Origin: Macrostomum hystrix
Lineage: Eukaryota; Platyhelminthes; Macrostomidae
DNA length: 64,000 nt
Reading direction: 5' to 3'
Assembly (NCBI GenBank): GCA_950097015.1
Contig: CATNEN010000005.1
Span: 3,649,501 to 3,713,500, forward strand
A program made the translations under genes and the position numbers. Shown here in pieces: positions 23,966 through 37,829 of this stretch. A model generated the notes under the pieces. It had not been told where the DNA came from. It searched no databases and was given only the letters and a program-made list of their open reading frames with translations. Within the stretch, counting starts at the first letter, position 1. Each line of letters opens with the position of its first letter.

Positions 23966-26900
23966 AGTAATGAGACAAGGGAAATGGAGACACGGAATAG
24001 ATGAGACACGGAGTAATGAGACAAGGGAAATGGAGACACGGAATAGATGAGACACGGAGTAATGAGACAAGGGAAATGGAGACACGGAATAGATGAGACA
24101 CGGAGTAATGAGACAAGGGAAATGGAGACACGGAATAGATGAGACACGGAGTAATGAGACAAGGGAAATGGAGACACGGAATAGATGAGACACGGAGTAA
24201 TGAGACAAGGGAAATGGAGACACGGAATAGATGAGACACGGAGTAATGAGACAAGGGAAATGGAGACACGGAATAGATGAGACACGGAGTAATGAGACAG
24301 GGAAATGGAGACACGGAATAGATGAGACACGGAGTAATGAGACAAGGGAAATGGAGACACGGAATAGATGAGACACGGAATAATGAGACAAGGGAAATGG
24401 AGACACGGAATAGATGAGGACACGGAGTAATGAGACAAGGGAAATGGAGACACGGAATAGATGAGACACGGAGTAATGAGACAAGGGAAATGGAGAGGAA
24501 TAGATGAGACACGGAGGTAATGAGACAAGGGAAATGGAGACACGGAATAACTGAGACACGGAATAATGAGACAAGGGAAATGGAGACACGGAATAACTGA
24601 GACACGGAGTAATGAGACAAGGGAAATGGAGACACGGAATAACTGAGACACGGAATAATGAGACAAGGGGAAATGGAGACACGGAATAACTGAGACACGG
24701 AGTAATGAGACAAGGGAAATGGAGACACGGAATAGATGAGACACGGAGTAATGAGACAAGGGAAATGGAGACACGGAATAGATGAGACACGGAGTAATGA
24801 GACAAGGGAAATGGAGACACGGAATAACTGAGACACGGAATAATGAGACAAGGGAAATGGAGACACGGAATAACTGAGACACGGAATAATGAGACAAGGG
24901 AAATGGAGACACGGAATAGATGAGACACGGAGTAATGAGACAAGGGAAATGGAGGACACGGAATAACTGAGACACGGAATAATGAGACAAGGGAAATGGA
25001 GACACGGAATAGATGAGACACGGAGTAATGAGACAAGGGAAATGGAGACACGGAATAACTGAGACACGGAGTAATGAGACAAGGGAAATGGAGACACGGA
25101 ATAGATGAGACACGGAGTAATGAGACAAGGGAAATGGAGACACGGAATAGATGAGACACGGAGTAATGAGACAAGGGAAATGGAGACACGGAATAACTGA
25201 GACACGGAATAATGAGACAAGGGAAATGGAGACACGGAATAGATGAGACACGGAGTAATGAGACAAGGGAAATGGAGACACGGAATAACTGAGACACGGA
25301 GTAATGAGACAAGGGAAATGGAGACACGGAATAGATGAGACACGGAGTAATGAGACAAGGGAAATGGAGACACGGAATAGATGAGACACGGAGTAATGAG
25401 ACAAGGGAAATGGAGACACGGAATAGATGAGACACGGAGTAATGAGACAAGGGAAATGGAGACACGGAATAGATGAGACACGGAGTAATGAGACAAGGGA
25501 AATGGAGACACGGAATAGATGAGACACGGAGTAATGAGACAAGGGAAATGGAGACACGGAATAACTGAGACACGGAGTAATGAGACAAGGGAAATGGAGA
25601 CACGGAATAGATGAGACACGGAGTAATGAGACAAGGGAAATGGAGACACGGAATAGATGAGACACGGAGTAATGAGACAAGGGAAATGGAGACACGGAAT
25701 AGATGAGACACGGAATAATGAGACAAGGGAAATGGAGACACGGAATAGATGAGACACGGAGTAATGAGACAAGGGAAATGGAGACACGGAATAGATGAGA
25801 CACGGAGTAATGAGACAAGGGAAATGGAGACACGGAATAGATGAGACACGGAGTAATGAGACAAGGGAAATGGAGACACGGAATAACTGAGACACGGAAT
25901 AATGAGACAAGGGAAATGGAGACACGGAATAACTGAGACACGGAGTAATGAGACAAGGGAAATGGAGACACGGAATAACTGAGACACGGAATAATGAGAC
26001 AAGGGAAATGGAGACACGGAATAACTGAGACACGGAGTAATGAGACAAGGGAAATGGAGACACGGAATAGATGAGACACGGAGTAATGAGACAAGGGAAA
26101 TGGAGACACGGAATAGATGAGACACGGAGTAATGAGACAAGGGAAATGGAGACACGGAATAACTGAGACACGGAATAATGAGACAAGGGAAATGGAGACA
26201 CGGAATAACTGAGACACGGAGTAATGAGACAAGGGAAATGGAGACACGGAATAGATGAGACACGGAGTAATGAGACAAGGGAAATGGAGACACGGAATAG
26301 ATGAGACACGGAGTAATGAGACAAGGGAAATGGAGACACGGAATAACTGAGACACGGAGAGATGAGACAAGCGAAATGGAGACACGGAATAGATGAGACA
26401 CGGAGTAATGAGACAAGGGAAATGGAGACACGGAATAGATGAGACACGGAGTAATGAGACAAGGGAAATGGAGACACGGAATAGATGAGACACGGATAAT
26501 GAGACAAGGGAAATGGAGACACGGAATAAACTGAGACACGGAATAATGAGACAAGGGAAATGGAGACACGGAATAACTGAGACACGGAGTAATGAGACAA
26601 GGGAAATGGAGACACGGAATAGATGAGACACGGAGTAATGAGACAAGGGAAATGGAGACACGGAATAGATGAGACCCGGAGTAATGAGACAAGGGAAATG
26701 GAGACACGGAATAGATGAGACACGGAGTAATGAGACAAGGGAAATGGAGACACGGAATAGATGAGACACGGAGTAATGAGACAAGGGAAATGGAGACACG
26801 GAATAGATGAGACACGGAGTAATGAGACAAGGGAAATGGAGACACGGAATAGATGAGACACGGAGTAATGAGACAAGGGAAATGGAGACACGGAATAACT

Positions 26901-29900
26901 GAGACACGGAGTAATGAGACAAGCGAAATGGAGACACGGAATAGATGAGACACGGAGTAATGAGACAAGGGAAATGGAGACACGGAATAGATGAGACACG
27001 GAGTAATGAGACAAGGGAAATGGAGACACGGAATAACTGAGACACGGAATAATGAGACAAGGGAAATGGAGACACGGAATAGATGAGACACGGAGTAATG
27101 AGACAAGGGAAATGGAGACACGGAATAACTGAGACACGGAGTAATGAGACAAGGGAAATGGAGACACGGAATAGATGAGACACGGAGTAATGAGACAAGG
27201 GAAATGGAGACACGGAATAGATGAGACACGGAGTAATGAGACAAGGGAAATGGAGACACGGAATAACTGAGACACGGAATAATGAGACAAGGGAAATGGA
27301 GACACGGAATAGATGAGACACGGAGTAATGAGACAAGGGAAATGGAGACACGGAATAACTGAGACACGGAGTAATGAGACAAGGGAAATGGAGACATGGA
27401 ATAGATGAGACACGGAGTAATGAGACAAGGGAAATGGAGACACGGAATAGATGAGACACGGAGTAATGAGACAAGGGAAATGGAGACACGGAATAGATGA
27501 GACACGGAGTAATGAGACAAGGGAAATGGAGACACGGAATAGATGAGACACGGAGTAATGAGACAAGGGAAATGGAGACACGGAATAGATGAGACACGGA
27601 GTAATGAGACAAGGGAAATGGAGACACGGAATAGATGAGACACGGAGTAATGAGACAAGGGAAATGGAGACACGGAATAGATGAGACACGGAGTAATGAG
27701 ACAAGGGAAATGGAGACACGGAATAGATGAGACACGGAGTAATGAGACAAGGGAAATGGAGACACGGAATAGATGAGACACGGAATAATGAGACAAGGGA
27801 AATGGAGACACGGAATAGATGAGACACGGAGTAATGAGACAAGGGAAATGGAGACACGGAATAGATGAGACACGGAGTAATGAGACAAGGGAAATGGAGA
27901 CACGGAATAGATGAGACACGGAGTAATGAGACAAGGGAAATGGAGACACGGAATAACTGAGACACGGAATAATGAGACAAGGGAAATGGAGACACGGAAT
28001 AACTGAGACACGGAGTAATGAGACAAGGGAAATGGAGACACGGAATAGATGAGACACGGAGAGATGAGACAAGCGAAATGGAGACACGGAATAGATGAGA
28101 CACGGAGTAATGAGACAAGGGAAATGGAGACACGGAATAGATGAGACACGGAGTAATGAGACAAGGGAAATGGAGACACGGAATAGATGAGACACGGAGA
28201 GATGAGACAAGCGAAATGGAGACACGGAATAGATGAGACACGGAGTAATGAGACAAGGGAAATGGAGACACGGAATAGATGAGACACGGAGTAATGAGAC
28301 AAGGGAAATGGAGACACGGAATAGATGAGACACGGAGTAATGAGACAAGGGAAATGGAGACACGGAATAGATGAGACACGGAGAGATGAGACAAGCGAAA
28401 TGGAGACACGGAATAGATGAGACACGGAGTAATGAGACAAGGGAAATGGAGACACGGAATAGATGAGACACGGAGTAATGAGACAAGGGAAATGGAGACA
28501 CGGAATAGATGAGACACGGAGAGATGAGACAAGCGAAATGGAGACACGGAATAGATGAGACACGGAGTAATGAGACAAGGGAAATGGAGACACGGAATAG
28601 ATGAGACACGGAGTAATGAGACAAGGGAAATGGAGACACGGAATAGATGAGACACGGAGTAATGAGACAAGGGAAATGGAGACACGGAATAGATGAGACA
28701 CGGAGTAATGAGACAAGGGAAATGGAGACACGGAATAACTGAGACACGGAATAATGAGACAAGGGAAATGGAGACACGGAATAACTGAGACACGGAGTAA
28801 TGAGACAAGGGAAATGGAGACACGGAATAGATGAGACACGGAGTAATGAGACAAGGGAAATGGAGACACGGAATAGATGAGACACGGAGTAATGAGACAA
28901 GGGAAATGGAGACACGGAATAGATGAGACACGGAGTAATGAGACAAGGGAAATGGAGACACGGAATAGATGAGACACGGAGTAATGAGACAAGGGAAATG
29001 GAGACACGGAATAGATGAGACACGGAGTAATGAGACAAGGGAAATGGAGACACGGAATAGATGAGACACGGAGTAATGAGACAAGGGAAATGGAGACACG
29101 GAATAACTGAGACACGGAATAATGAGACAAGGGAAATGGAGACACGGAATAACTGAGACACGGAGTAATGAGACAAGGGAAATGGAGACACGGAATAGAT
29201 GAGACACGGAGTAATGAGACAAGGGAAATGGAGACACGGAATAGATGAGACACGGAGTAATGAGACAAGGGAAATGGAGACACGGAATAGATGAGACACG
29301 GAGTAATGAGACAAGGGAAATGGAGACACGGAATAGATGAGACACGGAGTAATGAGACATGGGAAATGGAGACACGGAATAGATGAGACACGGAGTAATG
29401 AGACAAGGGAAATGGAGACACGGAATAACTGAGACACGGAGTAATGAGACAAGGGAAATGGAGACACGGAATAGATGAGACACGGAGTAATGAGACAAGG
29501 GAAATGGAGACACGGAATAGATGAGACACGGAGTAATGAGACAAGGGAAATGGAGACACGGAATAGATGAGACACGGAGTAATGAGACAAGGGAAATGGA
29601 GACACGGAATAGATGAGACACGGAGTAATGAGACAAGGGAAATGGAGACACGGAATAGATGAGACACGGAGTAATGAGACAAGGGAAATGGAGACACGGA
29701 ATAGATGAGACACGGAGTAATGAGACAAGGGAAATGGAGACACGGAATAACTGAGACACGGAATAATGAGACAAGGGAAATGGAGACACGGAATAACTGA
29801 GACACGGAGTAATGAGACAAGGGAAATGGAGACACGGAATAGATGAGACAGGGAGTAATGAGACAAGGGAAATGGAGACACGGAATAGATGAGACACGGA

Positions 29901-32900
29901 GTAATGAGACAAGGGAAATGGAGACACGGAATAACTGAGACACGGAATAATGAGACAAGGGAAATGGAGACACGGAATAGATGAGACACGGAGTAATGAG
30001 ACAAGGGAAATGGAGACACGGAATAACTGAGACACGGAGTAATGAGACAAGGGAAATGGAGACACGGAATAGATGAGACACGGAGTAATGAGACAAGGGA
30101 AATGGAGACACGGAATAGATGAGACACGGAGTAATGAGACAAGGGAAATGGAGACACGGAATAGATGAGACACGGAGTAATGAGACAAGGGAAATGGAGA
30201 CACGGAATAACTGAGACACGGAATAATGAGACAAGGGAAATGGAGACACGGAATAGATGAGACACGGAGTAATGAGACAAGGGAAATGGAGACACGGAAT
30301 AGATGAGACACGGAGAGATGAGACAAGCGAAATGGAGACACGGAATAGATGAGACACGGAGTAATGAGACAAGGGAAATGGAGACACGGAATAGATGAGA
30401 CACGGAATAATGAGACAAGGGAAATGGAGACACGGAATAGATGAGACACGGAGTAATGAGACAAGGGAAATGGAGACACGGAATAGATGAGACACGGAGT
30501 AATGAGACAAGGGAAATGGAGACACGGAATAGATGAGACACGGAGAGATGAGACAAGCGAAATGGAGACACGGAATAGATGAGACACGGAGTAATGAGAC
30601 AAGGGAAATGGAGACACGGAATAGATGAGACACGGAGTAATGAGACAAGGGAAATGGAGACACGGAATAGATGAGACACGGAGTAATGAGACAAGGGAAA
30701 TGGAGACACGGAATAGATGAGACACGGAGTAATGAGACAAGGGAAATGGAGACACGGAATAGATGAGACACGGAGTAATGAGACAAGGGAAATGGAGACA
30801 CGGAATAACTGAGACACGGAGTAATGAGACAAGGGAAATGGAGACACGGAATAGATGAGACACGGAGAGATGAGACAAGCGAAATGGAGACACGGAATAG
30901 ATGAGACACGGAGTAATGAGACAAGGGAAATGGAGACACGGAATAGATGAGACACGGAGTAATGAGACAAGGGAAATGGAGACACGGAATAGATGAGACA
31001 CGGAGTAATGAGACAAGGGAAATGGAGACACGGAATAGATGAGACACGGAGTAATGAGACAAGGGAAATGGAGACACGGAATAACTGAGACACGGAGTAA
31101 TGAGACAAGGGAAATGGAGACACGGAATAGATGAGACACGGAGTAATGAGACAAGGGAAATGGAGACACGGAATAGATGAGACACGGAGTAATGAGACAA
31201 GGGAAATGGAGACACGGAATAGATGAGACACGGAGAGATGAGACAAGCGAAATGGAGACACGGAATAGATGAGACACGGAGTAATGAGACAAGGGAAATG
31301 GAGACACGGAATAGATGAGACACGGAGTAATGAGACAAGGGAAATGGAGACACGGAATAGATGAGACACGGAGAGATGAGACAAGCGAAATGGAGACACG
31401 GAATAGATGAGACACGGAGTAATGAGACAAGGGAAATGGAGACACGGAATAGATGAGACACGGAGTAATGAGACAAGGGAAATGGAGACACGGAATAGAT
31501 GAGACACGGAGTAATGAGACAAGGGAAATGGAGACACGGAATAGATGAGACACGGAGTAATGAGACAAGGGAAATGGAGACACGGAATAACTGAGACACG
31601 GAATAATGAGACAAGGGAAATGGAGACACGGAATAACTGAGACACGGAGTAATGAGACAAGGGAAATGGAGACACGGAATAGATGAGACACGGAGTAATG
31701 AGACAAGGGAAATGGAGACACGGAATAGATGAGACACGGAGTAATGAGACAAGGGAAATGGAGACACGGAATAGATGAGACACGGAGTAATGAGACAAGG
31801 GAAATGGAGACACGGAATAGATGAGACACGGAGTAATGAGACAAGGGAAATGGAGACACGGAATAGATGAGACACGGAGTAATGAGACAAGGGAAATGGA
31901 GACACGGAATAGATGAGACACGGAGTAATGAGACAAGGGAAATGGAGACACGGAATAACTGAGACACGGAATAATGAGACAAGGGAAATGGAGACACGGA
32001 ATAACTGAGACACGGAGTAATGAGACAAGGGAAATGGAGACACGGAATAGATGAGACACGGAGTAATGAGACAAGGGAAATGGAGACACGGAATAGATGA
32101 GACACGGAGTAATGAGACAAGGGAAATGGAGACACGGAATAGATGAGACACGGAGTAATGAGACAAGGGAAATGGAGACACGGAATAGATGAGACACGGA
32201 GTAATGAGACATGGGAAATGGAGACACGGAATAGATGAGACACGGAGTAATGAGACAAGGGAAATGGAGACACGGAATAACTGAGACACGGAGTAATGAG
32301 ACAAGGGAAATGGAGACACGGAATAGATGAGACACGGAGTAATGAGACAAGGGAAATGGAGACACGGAATAGATGAGACACGGAGTAATGAGACAAGGGA
32401 AATGGAGACACGGAATAGATGAGACACGGAGTAATGAGACAAGGGAAATGGAGACACGGAATAGATGAGACACGGAGTAATGAGACAAGGGAAATGGAGA
32501 CACGGAATAGATGAGACACGGAGTAATGAGACAAGGGAAATGGAGACACGGAATAGATGAGACACGGAGTAATGAGACAAGGGAAATGGAGACACGGAAT
32601 AACTGAGACACGGAATAATGAGACAAGGGAAATGGAGACACGGAATAACTGAGACACGGAGTAATGAGACAAGGGAAATGGAGACACGGAATAGATGAGA
32701 CACGGAGTAATGAGACAAGGGAAATGGAGACACGGAATAGATGAGACACGGAGTAATGAGACAAGGGAAATGGAGACACGGAATAACTGAGACACGGAAT
32801 AATGAGACAAGGGAAATGGAGACACGGAATAGATGAGACACGGAGTAATGAGACAAGGGAAATGGAGACACGGAATAACTGAGACACGGAGTAATGAGAC

Positions 32901-35900
32901 AAGGGAAATGGAGACACGGAATAGATGAGACACGGAGTAATGAGACAAGGGAAATGGAGACACGGAATAGATGAGACACGGAGTAATGAGACAAGGGAAA
33001 TGGAGACACGGAATAGATGAGACACGGAGTAATGAGACAAGGGAAATGGAGACACGGAATAACTGAGACACGGAATAATGAGACAAGGGAAATGGAGACA
33101 CGGAATAGATGAGACACGGAGTAATGAGACAAGGGAAATGGAGACACGGAATAGATGAGACACGGAGAGATGAGACAAGCGAAATGGAGACACGGAATAG
33201 ATGAGACACGGAGTAATGAGACAAGGGAAATGGAGACACGGAATAGATGAGACACGGAATAATGAGACAAGGGAAATGGAGACACGGAATAGATGAGACA
33301 CGGAGTAATGAGACAAGGGAAATGGAGACACGGAATAGATGAGACACGGAGTAATGAGACAAGGGAAATGGAGACACGGAATAGATGAGACACGGAGAGA
33401 TGAGACAAGCGAAATGGAGACACGGAATAGATGAGACACGGAGTAATGAGACAAGGGAAATGGAGACACGGAATAGATGAGACACGGAGTAATGAGACAA
33501 GGGAAATGGAGACACGGAATAGATGAGACACGGAGTAATGAGACAAGGGAAATGGAGACACGGAATAGATGAGACACGGAGTAATGAGACAAGGGAAATG
33601 GAGACACGGAATAGATGAGACACGGAGTAATGAGACAAGGGAAATGGAGACACGGAATAACTGAGACACGGAGTAATGAGACAAGGGAAATGGAGACACG
33701 GAATAGATGAGACACGGAGAGATGAGACAAGCGAAATGGAGACACGGAATAGATGAGACACGGAGTAATGAGACAAGGGAAATGGAGACACGGAATAGAT
33801 GAGACACGGAGTAATGAGACAAGGGAAATGGAGACACGGAATAGATGAGACACGGAGTAATGAGACAAGGGAAATGGAGACACGGAATAGATGAGACACG
33901 GAGTAATGAGACAAGGGAAATGGAGACACGGAATAACTGAGACACGGAGTAATGAGACAAGGGAAATGGAGACACGGAATAGATGAGACACGGAGAGATG
34001 AGACAAGCGAAATGGAGACACGGAATAGATGAGACACGGAGTAATGAGACAAGGGAAATGGAGACACGGAATAGATGAGACACGGAGTAATGAGACAAGG
34101 GAAATGGAGACACGGAATAGATGAGACACGGAGAGATGAGACAAGCGAAATGGAGACACGGAATAGATGAGACACGGAGTAATGAGACAAGGGAAATGGA
34201 GACACGGAATAGATGAGACACGGAGTAATGAGACAAGGGAAATGGAGACACGGAATAGATGAGACACGGAGTAATGAGACAAGGGAAATGGAGACACGGA
34301 ATAGATGAGACACGGAGTAATGAGACAAGGGAAATGGAGACACGGAATAGATGAGACACGGAGAGATGAGACAAGCGAAATGGAGACACGGAATAGATGA
34401 GACACGGAGTAATGAGACAAGGGAAATGGAGACACGGAATAGATGAGACACGGAGTAATGAGACAAGGGAAATGGAGACACGGAATAGATGAGACACGGA
34501 GTAATGAGACAAGGGAAATGGAGACACGGAATAGATGAGACACGGAGAGATGAGACAAGCGAAATGGAGACACGGAATAGATGAGACACGGAGTAATGAG
34601 ACAAGGGAAATGGAGACACGGAATAGATGAGACACGGAGAGATGAGACAAGCGAAATGGAGACACGGAATAGATGAGACACGGAGTAATGAGACAAGGGA
34701 AATGGAGACACGGAATAGATGAGACACGGAGTAATGAGACAAGGGAAATGGAGACACGGAATAGATGAGACACGGAGTAATGAGACAAGGGAAATGGAGA
34801 CACGGAATAGATGAGACACGGAGAGATGAGACAAGCGAAATGGAGACACGGAATAGATGAGACACGGAGTAATGAGACAAGGGAAATGGAGACACGGAAT
34901 AGATGAGACACGGAATAATGAGACAAGGGAAATGGAGACACGGAATAGATGAGACACGGAGTAATGAGACAAGGGAAATGGAGACACGGAATAGATGAGA
35001 CACGGAGTAATGAGACAAGGGAAATGGAGACACGGAATAGATGAGACACGGAGAGATGAGACAAGCGAAATGGAGACACGGAATAGATGAGACACGGAGT
35101 AATGAGACAAGGGAAATGGAGACACGGAATAGATGAGACACGGAGTAATGAGACAAGGGAAATGGAGACACGGAATAGATGAGACACGGAGTAATGAGAC
35201 AAGGGAAATGGAGACACGGAATAGATGAGACACGGAGTAATGAGACAAGGGAAATGGAGACACGGAATAGATGAGACACGGAGTAATGAGACAAGGGAAA
35301 TGGAGACACGGAATAACTGAGACACGGAGTAATGAGACAAGGGAAATGGAGACACGGAATAGATGAGACACGGAGAGATGAGACAAGCGAAATGGAGACA
35401 CGGAATAGATGAGACACGGAGTAATGAGACAAGGGAAATGGAGACACGGAATAGATGAGACACGGAGTAATGAGACAAGGGAAATGGAGACACGGAATAG
35501 ATGAGACACGGAGTAATGAGACAAGGGAAATGGAGACACGGAATAGATGAGACACGGAGAGATGAGACAAGCGAAATGGAGACACGGAATAGATGAGACA
35601 CGGAGTAATGAGACAAGGGAAATGGAGACACGGAATAGATGAGACACGGAATAATGAGACAAGGGAAATGGAGACACGGAATAGATGAGACACGGAGTAA
35701 TGAGACAAGGGAAATGGAGACACGGAATAGATGAGACACGGAGTAATGAGACAAGGGAAATGGAGACACGGAATAGATGAGACACGGAGAGATGAGACAA
35801 GCGAAATGGAGACACGGAATAGATGAGACACGGAGTAATGAGACAAGGGAAATGGAGACACGGAATAGATGAGACACGGAGTAATGAGACAAGGGAAATG

Positions 35901-36318
35901 GAGACACGGAATAGATGAGACACGGAGTAATGAGACAAGGGAAATGGAGACACGGAATAGATGAGACACGGAGTAATGAGACAAGGGAAATGGAGACACG
36001 GAATAGATGAGACACGGAGTAATGAGACAAGGGAAATGGAGACACGGAATAACTGAGACACGGAGTAATGAGACAAGGGAAATGGAGACACGGAATAGAT
36101 GAGACACGGAGAGATGAGACAAGCGAAATGGAGACACGGAATAGATGAGACACGGAGTAATGAGACAAGGGAAATGGAGACACGGAATAGATGAGACACG
36201 GAGTAATGAGACAAGGGAAATGGAGACACGGAATAGATGAGACACGGAGTAATGAGACAAGGGAAATGGAGACACGGAATAGATGAGACACGGAGTAATG
36301 AGACAAGGGAAATGGAGA
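23966..36318. repeat. 46-bp minisatellite array 2 (about 268 units)
   Basis: Same unit, same internal three-part structure and same orientation as array 1. The left edge (about 24290-24960) carries broken and indel-bearing units; the right edge is clean and stops within a unit at 36318. The 47-bp ATAGACTGAG variant frequent in array 1 is absent here. The 46-bp length is 1 modulo 3 and the plus strand has no CTA, TTA or TCA, so all three minus-strand frames are open across the array. Confidence 0.98.
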
Positions 36319-36360
36319 ACGCTTGAAATTAGATTAACAGTTGCTTAGTAGCTTAAAAAT

Positions 36361-37371
36361 GGCTTAGCTTTTTATTCAACTATTTTGTTCCTGTAACGCT
36401 GCTAAAAGCTTCACTTACTATACAATAGCCAGTCACTTGTCACTCTCTGCTATGATTGTTGATTGCATGACAACATGACTCTGAGAATTTTGGTAACTAT
36501 ACTCTTTATACAATCCAAGACTTTCGAGTAGAGTAAATTACACGAAATAAAAGTTTGTGTTTTACTCTATCAGTGCAGTATCAAGAACCTACTATGTTCC
36601 CTTCCTTGCGAATAGTTAACCATATTATAGTAACAATAGCTCTATTAATCGCAGGGCTGTAGGCACTGGTACGAGTACATCATTTGGCGCAGAAGTAAGT
36701 TTTGCATCATTTGGTGACAGTACACCAACAAAATCAACGTGGAGGAAAAACTTCTCGAAATAAGTTCTCAGGGCACCTCGCTTCTGAGTGTAGGCGTTAT
36801 AAATATATTTTAGGGCGTGAACGAAAGCGAAAACACGTTGGGCGCAGGGATAAGGATGATAAAAGCGAGTGCCTTGAAATCACATAGTCAGTCCGCCAGA
36901 GCGGTGTACTCCTGCTGACCATGCTGAAGATTTAATTAAAAACTAACTCCGTTTATGTGAAATTAAATATTTTCGTTTCTGCATCGCTGCTAAAACTTCA
37001 CTAAATTTAAAATAGTCAGTCACTTGTCACTCTATTCTATAATTGTTGATTGCATTACAATTGCTTGACAACTTGACTCTTGTAATTCGGTAACTATACT
37101 CTCTACGAGCGAATATTGGTTGATAGCATGACATACTGACTCTGAGAATTCTGGTAACTATACTCTTAATACCATTCAATAATTTTGTGTAGAGTAAACA
37201 AGACATAATTAAAGTGTGTGCTTTACTTCATCACCTCTGCATCAGGAACTTATTAAGTTCTCTTCCTTGCGATTAATCGACCATAATAATATGGTAATAT
37301 TTATAGTTATAGGTATAATTATAGTAACAAAATAATATTGGAGGCTGCGGACACTGGTACATCATTTGGTT
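36361..37371 (+). repeat. Direct duplication of about 340-400 bp in an AT-rich region
   Basis: The segments 36361-36690 and about 36970-37371 are diverged direct repeats. Shared blocks include CAGTCACTTGTCACTCT, ATTGTTGATTGCAT, TTTGGTAACTATACTCT-like, CTTCCTTGCGA and ACTGGTAC...ATCATTTGG. The second copy has an extra internal duplication. The two are separated by about 280 bp. This could be a pair of decayed LTRs or a simple tandem duplication; no coding domain lies between. Confidence 0.6.
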
Positions 37372-37829
37372 AGCCTATTCCCGCAGGCAGCGATGCAATT
37401 CCGCCAAACATAAACTATCATCCTCTTTTATCGAGGCGAAATGCAAGTCCGAGAATTAGACAAGATTTATACCTTAAAATATCTACGTTGCTCGGCTGAT
37501 CTGAAGTATCAGCAATACTTCAATCTAAATATCACAATGCCACAGACTTTTAATAGACAAGATTTATACCCGAAAATAATTAGCCCGCCTGATCTGAATT
37601 CTAAGCGAGAAACAGGCAAACAATATTTGAAACCAGCTAAGCTGCACCTTGATTTAAAAATGATGTTAGTTGCTAGACAGTGTTACAGAATGCGTTGTTC
37701 AGCTGCAACCGGCCATTGGGATTCCACTTGTATTTGTTTCTGTTCTGATATTATTTATCCTTGTCGGCAGCATTTGCTCCATGCTGTTCTGCCTTTCAAT
37801 CGCATTATGTTTAATTCAGCTGTTTTGCA
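37372..37829. other. Unassigned AT-rich segment
   Basis: A 142-codon plus-strand ORF (37441-37869) covers it but has no recognisable domain and runs into LINE 3' sequence. It includes a short internal duplication (AGACAAGATTTATACC at about 37458 and 37555). Confidence 0.4.

Noticed and set aside
23884-36306. Three overlapping minus-strand ORFs of about 4,100 codons
   Set aside because: All three are the 46-bp array read in each frame; identical 46-residue periods and no flanking conserved coding sequence.
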